Shown here: positions 18,912 to 28,800 of the stretch, in pieces
Position numbering within the stretch: position 1 is the stretch's first letter
How the letters are laid out: each line of letters begins with the position of its first letter
DNA from: Mariniflexile sp. TRM1-10
GTDB lineage: Bacteria; Bacteroidota; Bacteroidia; Flavobacteriales; Flavobacteriaceae
Length of the DNA stretch: 64,000 nt
Direction: 5' to 3'
Assembly: GCF_003425985.1 (NCBI RefSeq)
Contig: NZ_CP022985.1
Span: forward strand, 37,501-101,500
Translations under genes and position numbers: made by a program
Notes under the pieces: generated by a model
Databases searched by the model: none
What the model saw: only the letters and a program-made list of their open reading frames with translations
What the model was told of the DNA's origin: nothing

Positions 18912-19415
18912 ATGAACGTTACAAACAATGTGATATTAAACCACGATGAAATTAACCATAAAATAAGACGTATTGCGTTTCAAATTTATGAGAATAATGT
19001 AAACGAAAAAGAAGTTATTTTAGCCGGTATAGATAGTAACGGTTACATTTTTGCCAAAAAATTAAAAAGCGTACTTCAAAAAATATCAAACATCAATCCT
19101 ATTCTATGTAAAGTAAATATTGATAAAAAAAATCCCCATCTGCCAATAAAAACATCTATTCAACCAGAAGATTACGAAAATAAATCGCTGGTATTGGTTG
19201 ACGATGTTTTAAACTCAGGCACAACCTTAATTTATGGTGTGAAGCATTTTCTAAATGTGCCCTTAAAACAATTTAAAACGGCTGTTTTAGTAAATAGAAA
19301 CCATAAAAAATATCCTGTTAAAGCCGATTTTAAAGGTATTTCACTCTCCACTTCTTTACATGAGCATGTAAACGTTGTATTAGATGGCAAAAAGTTTGAA
19401 GTTGTTTTAGAATAG
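18912..19415 (+). CDS. Phosphoribosyltransferase family protein (PyrR-like)
   Basis: 167 residues, type I phosphoribosyltransferase fold. The PRPP-binding loop is VLVDDVLNSGTTL (about residues 95-107, with the two acidic residues). Other blocks are IRRIAFQIYENN at the N-terminus and AVLVNRNHKKYPVKADFKG, which resembles PyrR. PyrR proteins act as uracil phosphoribosyltransferases and pyr operon attenuation regulators in Firmicutes; a regulatory role here is not shown. It is convergent with aroK, overlapping it by 9 bp. Confidence 0.85.
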   Translation: MNVTNNVILNHDEINHKIRRIAFQIYENNVNEKEVILAGIDSNGYIFAKKLKSVLQKISNINPILCKVNIDKKNPHLPIKTSIQPEDYENKSLVLVDDVLNSGTTLIYGVKHFLNVPLKQFKTAVLVNRNHKKYPVKADFKGISLSTSLHEHVNVVLDGKKFEVVLE

Positions 19416-19928
19416 CTGTAACACGACTTCTTCTACGATATCGCTTTCTGGTTTGTTATCTGTAGTTATAGTGACATGCGCTAAATTATAATATTGAGAC
19501 CGCTCAAAAAGATGCTTCCCAATAAATTCAGCCAATAAATCGTCTGTTTCTATATGGGCAATTAACGGTCGTTTGCTCTTTTCATTCTTCAATCGGGCAA
19601 TTAAAGTAGGGATAGACGCTTTTAAATAAATACTTTTTGCATTATTCGCTTTTAAAATTATATCCATATTATTACTATAACATGGCGTCCCCCCTCCTAA
19701 AGACAATACTAATTTGCTTTTAGAAGCCAGTAATTCTTTTAAATAATGCGCTTCTAGTTTTCTGAAATGAATTTCTCCTTTTGATTTAAATATATTACTA
19801 ATGGTCGAATTTTCTTTTTCTTCAATGTAATCATCTAAATCTAAAAACCCATAATCTAGTTTTTTTGCCAAAATTCTACCTAAAGTAGACTTTCCTGAAG
19901 CCATATACCCAATTAAAATTACAATCAT
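19407..19928 (-). CDS. aroK: Shikimate kinase
   Basis: Phosphorylates shikimate at the 3-hydroxyl in the chorismate pathway. The 173-residue length is normal. Walker A GYMASGKSTLGRILA (residues 7-21), DLDDYIE (shikimate/Mg), FRKLEAHYLKELL (Arg), SLGGGTPC (shikimate-binding GGG) and RPLI (lid arginine region) are all present. It is convergent with the phosphoribosyltransferase gene and divergent from tRNA-Lys. Confidence 0.95.
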   Translation of the reverse strand: MIVILIGYMASGKSTLGRILAKKLDYGFLDLDDYIEEKENSTISNIFKSKGEIHFRKLEAHYLKELLASKSKLVLSLGGGTPCYSNNMDIILKANNAKSIYLKASIPTLIARLKNEKSKRPLIAHIETDDLLAEFIGKHLFERSQYYNLAHVTITTDNKPESDIVEEVVLQLF

Positions 19929-20004
19929 TTTTACGCTATAAATTGATTATTAAAAACATACGTTTTAGTACTGCAAAAAAACAAAAAATTCTTTTAAAAA
20001 AGTC

Positions 20005-20034
20005 TTGTTTTATTGAAAATAGGTTTTATATTTG
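20005..20034 (+). promoter_or_regulatory. Predicted tRNA-Lys promoter
   Basis: TTG at 20005-20007 and TATATTTG at 20027-20034, spaced by 19 bp, match the Bacteroidota promoter consensus. The box ends 29 bp before the tRNA. Confidence 0.75.
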
Positions 20035-20063
20035 CACCCTCGTTACAGAGAAACAAAATACAA

Positions 20064-20136
20064 GACCTGGTAGCTCAGTTGGTAGAGCATTTCACTTTTA
20101 ATGAAAGGGTCCTGGGTTCGAATCCCAGCCCGGTCA
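20064..20136 (+). tRNA. tRNA-Lys (anticodon TTT), prophage attachment gene
   Basis: A 73-nt cloverleaf: D arm GCTCAGTTGGTAGAGC, anticodon stem TTTCA/TGAAA around CTTTTAA (anticodon TTT), and T arm CTGGGTTCGAATCCCAG, with discriminator A; no CCA is encoded. The acceptor stem GACCTGG/CCCGGTC has one T-C mismatch (position 5 with 68). The phage integrase starts 108 bp downstream, so the 3' end of this gene is almost certainly the attachment core. The 3' half would then be phage-supplied, which could explain the mismatch. Confidence 0.97.
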
Positions 20137-20194
20137 CAAGTTTAAAGAATTTGATTCTTTAAAAACAACTAAAGTACTGAATTGAAGTGTTAAC

Positions 20195-20216
20195 AAGGCT
20201 TGCAAATGCAAGCCTT
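20195..20216 (+). terminator. Hairpin between tRNA-Lys and integrase
   Basis: Perfect 9-bp stem AAGGCTTGC / GCAAGCCTT with loop AAAT, followed by only a short T run. It probably terminates the tRNA transcript or insulates the integrase gene. Confidence 0.6.
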
Positions 20217-20244
20217 TACACTAATCTTAACTTAATTCGGTACC

Positions 20245-21432
20245 ATGATCAACAGCCTAACTCTTTTTGACACAAGAATTGACACAAACAAAAACTTTGT
20301 GCCAATGACCATTAATTTTAAACTTCGTAAGTACATTAATTCAGATGGACTTTCACCTATCTACCTAAACGTTTCTTCAAAAAACAGGCGCGTTAGGTTA
20401 AACCTGGATATTTTTGTTAAAGCAAAATATTGGAACGCCAAAGACTGTAAACTTAACGGGCCCGCGGAAGAAGTACACGACACCAATCTATTGCTAAACA
20501 GTATTCGTACAAAAATAAATAACATTCAAATCAACTACCGGTTATCTTCCAAAACATTGACTATTGATAGTTTTTTGGATGAATTCAATAACGAAATGCC
20601 CCGCGCAAACTTTGTAGCGTTTTATCACAAAGTGCTTACCATCAACAAGCAAACCATGAACCCGAACACCTACAAAAAGGAAATAGGTATTTTCAGAAAA
20701 CTGAAGGCTTACAAACCTGAAATAATTTTTTGCGATATCGACCAACACTTTTTCGTAAAGTATCGGGGGCACATGGCCGCTTTAGGCAACGCCAAAACGA
20801 CAAGGAACAACAATATAAAGGTTATAAAGAAATATCTGCGCTATGCCACCAAATTGGGCATCAAGCTCGCTATTGACTTAGAAGATATTAAACCAGGTTC
20901 TACCAAAGGCAACAGAACTTACCTAAATGCCAAAGAAATTGAATGCTGCTACAACTATTGTAAGTCTGAATTTATAAGCCCAAGCTACAAATTGGTTCTA
21001 GGTTATTTTTTGTTCAGCTGCTTTACCGGGTTGCGCATATCGGACGTGATGGCCATGAAACGCCAGCACATTAAACACGACAGCTATACCTTGCACAATG
21101 TAAAAGGACAAAAGCTGCAGGTTATTAATTTCAACGAAAAAGCAAAATTTATAATTAACGACAACCCCGATTTATTTGTCAAGCATTATTCCGAAGCGCA
21201 TGTTAACGAGGTTTTAAAGAAAATAATGGATGCCTTGAACATCAACAAAAAGGTGAGCTTTCACGTGGCACGCCATTCGTTTGCTACCAATCTCATTATT
21301 ATGGGATGTCCGGTGACTACGGTTCAGCAGCTATTGAATCATAGCGATATTAAAGACACGATGTGCTATGTACATTTGGCGGAACAGGAAAAAAACAATA
21401 ATGCCGATCTACTCGACGGTCTGTTTAAGTGA
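20245..21432 (+). CDS. int: Tyrosine site-specific integrase (prophage)
   Basis: 395 residues, Bacteroidota-type phage/conjugative-element integrase. It has an N-terminal arm-binding domain (about 20-100: FKLRKYINSDGLSPIYLNVS), a SAM-like core-binding domain (about 118-215) and a catalytic domain. Catalytic residues are Arg264 (FTGLRISDV), Lys in NVKGQK (288/290), His340 and Arg343 (HVARHSFAT), His366 (LNHSDI) and Tyr375 (CYVHL), so the full R-K-H-R-H-Y set is intact. It sits 108 bp from tRNA-Lys and recombines attP with the tRNA 3' end. Its 3' end overlaps the convergent last tail gene by 24 bp; no excisionase is recognised here. Confidence 0.95.
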   Translation: MINSLTLFDTRIDTNKNFVPMTINFKLRKYINSDGLSPIYLNVSSKNRRVRLNLDIFVKAKYWNAKDCKLNGPAEEVHDTNLLLNSIRTKINNIQINYRLSSKTLTIDSFLDEFNNEMPRANFVAFYHKVLTINKQTMNPNTYKKEIGIFRKLKAYKPEIIFCDIDQHFFVKYRGHMAALGNAKTTRNNNIKVIKKYLRYATKLGIKLAIDLEDIKPGSTKGNRTYLNAKEIECCYNYCKSEFISPSYKLVLGYFLFSCFTGLRISDVMAMKRQHIKHDSYTLHNVKGQKLQVINFNEKAKFIINDNPDLFVKHYSEAHVNEVLKKIMDALNINKKVSFHVARHSFATNLIIMGCPVTTVQQLLNHSDIKDTMCYVHLAEQEKNNNADLLDGLFK

Positions 21433-23259
21433 TTCCGTGTTCAATTGGATTAACCACACGCCAGGCTTTACCAAATCTTTGGTCATGGATTTTATGATAT
21501 GGTAGTTTTTATAGGCAAACACCTTGTTTCTAATGTCTAGATTACGCATGATCTCTTCATACATTTTAAAGGACCATTCGTAATTCTGACCTGTTAGACG
21601 GAAATTAAACCACTTCAGGAAATGTTTGTCATATACCTGAGGAATCAACAGCTCAAAAGGCGTTTCGGATGCATTTATTTTGCCAATTTCGCCTTCGTAA
21701 AGAATTACCTTTAGCTTGGAACCTTCGTCTAAAAAATGGTGTGCCGTAATGATATTTCCACGGTTAATGATTGGCAACGGAATTGCATCTATAACTATTT
21801 CTGAAGTATCTTCGTTTGTCTCGATGCCATTGGTAGTGACCCCATTTAAATCTACAAACACTTTTTCAAAGGTATAGTCTTCTGAAGTGACATCTGAAAA
21901 TTTCAATAAAAACGATTTGCCCCTGCCTGGCAAACGTCTGGGCGTTTTTTCCTCGTAAGAGGATAGATCCTTAGCGTCGGTAATATCTATTTGACTTTCA
22001 ATATAATTGAAGTACATAATATTTCCTTCAGGCACTAAATCGAGGTTTTTCCAATTTTTTAATATGGTAATAAACTCATCGACCGTCATATCCGGAACGC
22101 ACTTAGCCAATTTTACCTCGTTTGGAAGCACTAAAGTAGGCAACAGGTTACCGCTTGCATCTAGCTTTGATAGCTGGGTGATTGATAAATCGCAAATCGG
22201 TTGGTCGGGCACAAATTCGCCGTCAATTATTGCGCCGGGATATTGCTCTGAAGTATATTCTATAATAGCTTCGTCGCCTTCAAAAAAATCGATGTTCATG
22301 TCTACAAACCTGGTATATTCCTTATAACTGAAAACAATGCCTTCTTTAATGGTTAGCCAAATCCTTTTACCGTTTAAAGTAATCTTGTCCCATGCAATAG
22401 AATAATACCTCCTAATGGTTAAGTTTCCCGCTATTTTATATCGTCCTTTTTCAGTTAATATTATGGATTTTTTATATTTTCCATCGTGACCTTTAAACCC
22501 ATACTGTTCACCACTATGCATCTTTAATTCTGTAGAATCTACATTTATAGTATGGTAATAGCTGCTTATTTCGCTAAAGAGCGCCTTCTTAAGTTCGACA
22601 TCTTCCAGTACATCGCCCGCCAAGGTAAAGCCGGCATCTTCAACCGCTTTTTGTAGTACATACAATAAATATGGTTGTGGCATCATGATGTTTCTGTTCA
22701 GCTGCAAGTCTTCTACTGCATCATATTCATTGACCACAAAAGCAGAACCTACACGTTTGTTTATGACACCTTCAAAAGCCTGCCACTGATCCTCTGCAGC
22801 ATCAAATTTATCGGTATGGACCATAACAAAATTATGGCTTACTTCTGGCCATGTTTTAGTTATTACGGTTTCGGCATGTGTATATATGGTTGCAGGAGCT
22901 TCTAAAGCAAAATCATCCAGAGGTAATTCGGATAATTTTTTATTGTAATTAGGCAACTCTTCCAATCCAAATCGAACGACTCCAGAACCTTCCCTTCCCG
23001 TGAATTCCTCAATTTCAAAAATGGCCTCATGCTCTTTACCGTTATGATAAAAATACACTTCGAAGTACGTTTCCCAATCGTTGGAATTATGACTCAATAA
23101 ATCGCCGATGGCCGCATTTAGTTCGTCGGTAATATAAAAAGTAAACGGCAGCGTAAACTTTGTAAAGAAGGTATCTGAAAACCAATGATTTTCTTCAACG
23201 ATGGAAATATCGTAATTCGAGAGATCTAGCTGGAAACTAGAATGTATAATTTTCAACAT
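21409..23259 (-). CDS. Distal tail / baseplate protein
   Basis: 616 residues, last gene of the late operon. The start LKIIHSSFQLDLSNYDISI and the phrases TKFTLPFTFYITDELNAAI and LPRRLPGRGKSFLLKFSDV-like blocks fit tail hub/baseplate proteins found after the tape measure in flavobacterial siphoviruses. The protein is beta-rich with no signal peptide and no catalytic motif visible. Position after tape measure and the 731-residue tail protein, overlapping the latter by 23 bp, supports a tail-tip role. Identification is from gene order and style, not a recognised domain. Confidence 0.55.
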   Translation of the reverse strand: MLKIIHSSFQLDLSNYDISIVEENHWFSDTFFTKFTLPFTFYITDELNAAIGDLLSHNSNDWETYFEVYFYHNGKEHEAIFEIEEFTGREGSGVVRFGLEELPNYNKKLSELPLDDFALEAPATIYTHAETVITKTWPEVSHNFVMVHTDKFDAAEDQWQAFEGVINKRVGSAFVVNEYDAVEDLQLNRNIMMPQPYLLYVLQKAVEDAGFTLAGDVLEDVELKKALFSEISSYYHTINVDSTELKMHSGEQYGFKGHDGKYKKSIILTEKGRYKIAGNLTIRRYYSIAWDKITLNGKRIWLTIKEGIVFSYKEYTRFVDMNIDFFEGDEAIIEYTSEQYPGAIIDGEFVPDQPICDLSITQLSKLDASGNLLPTLVLPNEVKLAKCVPDMTVDEFITILKNWKNLDLVPEGNIMYFNYIESQIDITDAKDLSSYEEKTPRRLPGRGKSFLLKFSDVTSEDYTFEKVFVDLNGVTTNGIETNEDTSEIVIDAIPLPIINRGNIITAHHFLDEGSKLKVILYEGEIGKINASETPFELLIPQVYDKHFLKWFNFRLTGQNYEWSFKMYEEIMRNLDIRNKVFAYKNYHIIKSMTKDLVKPGVWLIQLNTESLKQTVE

Positions 23260-25432
23260 CGTGCTGGCGGTTTATGTGGAATTCTAACTCAAAATCATAC
23301 AATTCTTGGTCTGAGTCGAAATTTGTTAGTTTTTTGTCCAATGGAATCAATTCTATTGCCGGTTTATCAGGAAAAATTAACCAGGCTTTTTTAGAGCGTA
23401 GCATTTCATCTATAACTACCTGGTCTTCTTTAAAAATATTGCCCGTATTAATAAGCAACCTTAAATCTTTGGTAGATTCTAAAGTTTCGATATGCTCAAT
23501 TAAATCTTTATAGTATTTATGGGTAATTTTTTTAATATCCGATTGCAGGGAATAACCTCCCAATAGCTCTAGAACCTCTAACGTATTGAATTGGTTTATA
23601 AAGGCAATGTGGTTGGAATAATCGCCTTCAGTAATTAATTGATAGCTTTTTTTAAATACGTTGCCTTGAGACAAAACACTTAACGTAATAACATCTGCAG
23701 GGTTATATGCCGCGAAATCAAAATAATATTGAAAGATATTATGGCCATCGGTATTTCTAGACGCAATAGTCTCTGACGCTTCTTTGTTTTTTTGAATCTT
23801 AATTTCGAAACCACCTGCAGGCACTAAAAAATTAAGCAGCTCTCTCGATGTTTTCGTAACCCGTTTAATGGATTTACTATTGCTCAATATTGCACCATTG
23901 CTTATAAATGATGCAGGTTTTTTGCCATTAACAAACAATAAATAATCGAGGTTTTCGGTTAAAATCACTGCAGCAGTTGAACGCTTAATTATTTCGATTT
24001 TCGCATTGACCGAAGCAGGTTTGTATACCGGATAAAAATTAATTTCTGGATCTAGGTTCTCTAGATTGAAATCGGTAATTTTTGATGGTTTTTTAAGCAA
24101 ACGCTCAATGACTTCTCCGATATGAAAGCTCGCATTATACTCAAAAAAAGGTAAAAAATACGTGTATGAAAGCAAGGTTTCGGCATGCGAGAGGTAACTG
24201 TACACTTTGACGTCTAAAGTTAGCCTTACCACATTTTCGTCGTCTCGGTTTGCATTTCTAATATTTATATACTCAATATCTTTTGTAAAATTGAAATTGT
24301 TTGACTGCAAATTGGTACTAACACTTCCATGAACAATGTAGGTAACAGGTAGTATATATTCGGCAACATTGGTTTTTAAAACAATTTCGCCCGTATAGGT
24401 TTTAGAACTTAGATTGTTTGCGCTTATAGGCGTGGCTATAAATGTTCCAGAAGACACCCCACTGTACGCCGATAAATTTAACCATGTTGGTGCAGTTAAA
24501 GTAAATGCACCAAAACCCGACACTTGAAACGCTTGCGCATCGGCTTCCGTAAATCCTTTAACGGCTTCAAACAATAGACTTTTAGGCGTTATGGTAAAAA
24601 TATCTGTTTCTAGAATGTTTACCGTAACAGAAACCGATCGGGTCGTACCTACAGGTTCTTTTATAACTATAACGGTTTCGAACTTATTACCAGCAAAACC
24701 ATTAATTTCAGAAGCAATACCAACACTTACGGTTTTATTAGAAGTACCTGTAATGATCGTTTGGGTAGCAGAAGAATTGTCTACCGTAGAAGCTTCAGAA
24801 AGCGTTACTTTTTTGTCGGTTGAAGCTATCCAAGAGCTACCCGCCGTGATATTTATATTTTGGGATGCAGGAAGCGCGCCATTTCTTATCATGGAAAACA
24901 CCAAGGCAGTAGGTGTTACCGATAAAAGCGGTTGCGACATGACATTTAGCACAAATGAGAAAACAGCAGCGCCTATTTGAACCGGTTGTATTAGTGAATC
25001 GGAAGCGTTATATACTAAAAATTCAATGACACCAAAATATGCACCTTCAGTAAGCAATTGTGTGTTTATAAAACTAACGGTATTGGTTACATTTAGATTT
25101 AAATTTGTAAGCTCGTAACCTGTTTTGTCTGTTATCCCAATAGGTTCTGCAGGCGTGGCGGCAGCTATGGGACCGGATAATGTAGCCCAATTTAAATTAC
25201 CTACTTGTCCAGGTGTATTTATTTTGGCCCGTACTATTACTTTTCCGTAAGACCCTGTTAGCAAGTAATTTTTAATGAACGTGTCTATATTTAAATTACC
25301 TGGCAGCGCACCACCTATAACATAGTTTTTTTCAACTCCGGAACTTGGAACAAACACCCAATCGTTAACCAATGGCGTGCCTGGTCCTGTTGAGAATTTT
25401 TTTGCTTTATGTAAAATGATATTATATGGCAT
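23237..25432 (-). CDS. Tail protein with BACON/Ig-like repeats
   Basis: 731 residues. Two tandem beta-sandwich units follow the pattern of BACON domains (Bacteroidota-associated, putative carbohydrate-binding): about 172-275 (LLSVTPTALVFSMIRNG, then SWIAS) and about 280-372 (FTITPKSLLFEAVKGF, then APTWLNLSAYSG, then YTGEIVLKT). BACON domains also occur in the crAss-like phage tail. The last 360 residues are unrelated and probably dock to the baseplate. It sits between a small tail gene and the distal tail protein, so it probably contacts host surface glycans. Confidence 0.7.
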   Translation of the reverse strand: MPYNIILHKAKKFSTGPGTPLVNDWVFVPSSGVEKNYVIGGALPGNLNIDTFIKNYLLTGSYGKVIVRAKINTPGQVGNLNWATLSGPIAAATPAEPIGITDKTGYELTNLNLNVTNTVSFINTQLLTEGAYFGVIEFLVYNASDSLIQPVQIGAAVFSFVLNVMSQPLLSVTPTALVFSMIRNGALPASQNINITAGSSWIASTDKKVTLSEASTVDNSSATQTIITGTSNKTVSVGIASEINGFAGNKFETVIVIKEPVGTTRSVSVTVNILETDIFTITPKSLLFEAVKGFTEADAQAFQVSGFGAFTLTAPTWLNLSAYSGVSSGTFIATPISANNLSSKTYTGEIVLKTNVAEYILPVTYIVHGSVSTNLQSNNFNFTKDIEYINIRNANRDDENVVRLTLDVKVYSYLSHAETLLSYTYFLPFFEYNASFHIGEVIERLLKKPSKITDFNLENLDPEINFYPVYKPASVNAKIEIIKRSTAAVILTENLDYLLFVNGKKPASFISNGAILSNSKSIKRVTKTSRELLNFLVPAGGFEIKIQKNKEASETIASRNTDGHNIFQYYFDFAAYNPADVITLSVLSQGNVFKKSYQLITEGDYSNHIAFINQFNTLEVLELLGGYSLQSDIKKITHKYYKDLIEHIETLESTKDLRLLINTGNIFKEDQVVIDEMLRSKKAWLIFPDKPAIELIPLDKKLTNFDSDQELYDFELEFHINRQHDVENYTF

Positions 25433-25434
25433 GG

Positions 25435-25836
25435 CTATAAAATGTAATTAGCAATATTGGCTTTATTTTCAGAAAAAATGCCGTTGGTATCTACGAGTGT
25501 TAATGGCGATTTAAACCAAACCTCTATATACGCACGTGGTGTAATCACTTGAAACCTATCGGTAAACTGAATCACTCCATCTACTTGCACCATAGTGTTT
25601 ATATTCGCTTTTAAATAGTCGTAAATAGGCAAACTATTTGTAATAAAAGGCACTACATGTATATAAACATTGGGTTCTCCTTGGATAATTTTAGCAGTAG
25701 ATCCCGTAAGACCAAAAGCAGCATTGACTGTAGGAGCATCAAATTGATTGATTAGTGCATCCATAATGGCATTGCACATAGCATTTATGTTGTTATCGAC
25801 AAAAACCCCTTCAGTGGTATATAGATCGTAAGCCAT
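25435..25836 (-). CDS. Small tail protein, function unknown
   Basis: 133 residues, between tape measure (1-bp overlap) and the BACON-repeat tail protein (3-bp gap). It begins MAYDLYTTEGVFVDNNINAM; no motif is recognised. Gene order and tight coupling suggest a minor tail or baseplate component. Confidence 0.65.
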   Translation of the reverse strand: MAYDLYTTEGVFVDNNINAMCNAIMDALINQFDAPTVNAAFGLTGSTAKIIQGEPNVYIHVVPFITNSLPIYDYLKANINTMVQVDGVIQFTDRFQVITPRAYIEVWFKSPLTLVDTNGIFSENKANIANYIL

Positions 25837-28800
25837 TAGCGTTTATTTTTAAGTTTTAGTTTATTGTATTTATCGAGTTCTTCCTGAAGCTTTTTAATGT
25901 TTCGGAAGTTTTTGTCCATAACAGCGACAATACCGTCTTTTTCAATGAGCTCCAGTAATTGATTGGTACGGTTTAGGGTGGCGATAAGCAACGGATCTGG
26001 TGCTGCAGTCGTAGAGCTATTGTTAAACTGGGGTTGGGTGGTTTGGTTTTGTACATACCCACGCTCAAAGCCTTTTACACGTGCCAATTCGCTATACAGC
26101 GCTTGCTTTACATCTGGATTCATTTGTTTGAACGAACGGCCATCTATAATCATTTCGGGGAAGTTTTTACCACCTTCACCGGCAAGGAAGACCGTAGGTT
26201 TATCCACTTCGCCAGTTCTGGATTCACCGCCAAACGCTGCATTAAACACCTTGCCGTCTTGCTCTCGCTGTACGGGATAGTAGCCGCTTTCGAAACCTTT
26301 GGCGGGTAATGGTTGGGCAACTGCTATAGCAAGCTGTATAGCGCCTAACGCAGCGACAATTCCCGCCCATGGCACACCTAAAATAAGACCACCTTGCGCC
26401 AAAGCTTTAGAGACACCAACAGCCGTATTCATAATAATAGAAGCAATATTCATGGTTTTTTCACGCTTTGCCGCTTTATACTCCATTTCTGCTTTCTTCT
26501 TATCGGCAGCCTCGTCTAATGCTCTGATGGCATCGTTATATTGGCGTTCGTTTATATACCCAGAATCCAATAAACGCTTTTGTCTTTCCTTTTTCTTGTC
26601 GGTAGCCCGTTCAAATTGTTGCAGCTCTTTTTGTTGGTTTGCCGAAACGAATTGGTTGTACATGCTCCAGGCATTCATAAACGCACCAACAGCCATTTCG
26701 CCTGCTCTAATTTTTTGCTCTAGCGTTTCTAGCTTTTCAAATGTTTTTTCCCATTCATCTATTGAAAATCCTAAAACATCAACTTCACCGCCAAATTCAA
26801 CGTCTTTTTCGCCCCTCATGTAAGCAAGTAGCTTATTGATTTCGGATAAGGAAAGACCCAATTCTGAAAGCCTATCTTTAATTGCTTGAAGTTGTTCCGG
26901 TGTTAATAATTTGATATCAAAACCTTCAAATTGTGAGGTTTCAAGAACTTTGTTTACCTCTTTTACTAACGATTCTAAATTGGCTTTTTTATTCTCCAGT
27001 TCTTTTTTGTCAAATTCTTTCTGAAGTTTTTCTTTAGCCCTTTCGTTATCACCAAGAGCCGCTAACGCATTATTATGAGCTATTAATCGCTCTTGAGCTT
27101 CTCGCTCATATTGTGCCTGCTTAAGCTCTATTTGGTTTTGTAAACCTTTTTCCAGAATGGTGGCCTTACGAATTTCGTGTAGCTCGTTTTCGCTTTCTAT
27201 TTGGCTATTTACTGCCTTATTATGGGCAATATATGAGGCTTTAAGGTTTTCGTCCTTGGTTTGTTGGATAAGCTTTTGGCTTACTAATTTGTTTTGTAAG
27301 TCTTCAATTTTACGGAAATGATTAAAGTCCTCCAGAAGCATTTCTTTATCAAAGCCTTCCTGCATTAGCTGTAATCGAGCGTCTTCCGCATCGCGCTCTA
27401 GCTTTAATAATTCTTCAGCACGTTTTTTGCCGTCGTTTTTTTCTTTGTCGGTTAATGGTTTGGTAGGTATTGGCGGTGTTGAAACCGTTGATGTTGTATC
27501 TGTAGGCACTGGTGCATTATCTGCAAAAAACGCATCGGCATCTGCTTCAGAAAAATTGAGGTCTTTTAATTTTTCAGCAAGATCTAACCGTCTTTTTTCC
27601 TGTTCTTCTAATTGTTTTTGTATTGCTAAATATTCATCTGCTTTTTTTCTGGCTAATTTGATATCAGCATTCGCATCTATATCTGCTTGAGACGATTTGC
27701 CAGGATCTAATTCAGCACGAGCTTCTCTAGCTAATTTGTTTGCATCTTCAAAATTCTTTTTAGCATTTGGCAATAATTTTTTTAAACGTTCCTCCTCGTC
27801 TTTAACACCTTTAAGTCTGGAAACTAATGTTGCAGCTTCTTCATCGGCAGCTAAACGCTTTAATTTAATTTGCTGCCTAACAGCTTCGGTATTCAATTTT
27901 AAAGCACCTGTTTCGGCATCTATAGAAACAACCGAATCACCTAACCGATGTTGAAGTTGCAGTGTTATTTCATCTAAACGCTGCTTTGCTTCCGCCGTAG
28001 GATCTACACCATCAGCTGTTAAACTTTCGTATTCTTCAAGCAATTTTGAAGATTCTTCAGCAAGTTTACGATTTGCTTTAGAGGATTCGTAAGTGACTTT
28101 CGTTTCTTTTTCAAAAGCTTCACTAGTATCATCTACAACCCCTAATAAATCTGCAAAACCTCCTATAATGCTTTTAAGTATGTTATTAAATCCAGAAGAC
28201 GAAAAAGCGAGTGTCATTGCTTTTTTCACCTTATCAATAGTTCCTGCCAGGTTGTTGTTTTTTAAACCATATTCCTCAGTTAAAGAAGTTGCTTCAATCA
28301 ATGCTTTATTAGACATTTTTTGACGTTTCTCGAGCAACTCGGTATTACTTGATAAAGCAGAAAGCGCTGCCACACCACGCGCCCCACCAACCTCTAAGTC
28401 TTCTAGTTTTTCGGACATGATTGTCAAGCCATCGTTATTGCCGTTCAAGCCTTTTAAAAATAGAAGCATCGCCGCATTGGCATCTGTATTTAACAGGTTG
28501 CTAAATTCACCAACACTAACACCAGCAATTTTAGCATAGACATCTGCGTTCGAAAACATGTCTATCCATATTTTGTTCATAGCGGTTGCCGAAACTTCTA
28601 CAGATTGCCCGAGCTCATCAAAAGTGGCAGCATAGGCGATGTTATCTTCTGCAGATATTCGAGACTGTGTCGCCACACCCGCTTGCCTTTTCAGATAATC
28701 GACCAAGAACCCTGCTTGGTTAGCTCCTGAAGCTGACACTTCGTTAATGGCAGAACCAAGAGACAGCATCGAGTTTTTAAAGTCACGCCCCGTTTTTTCA

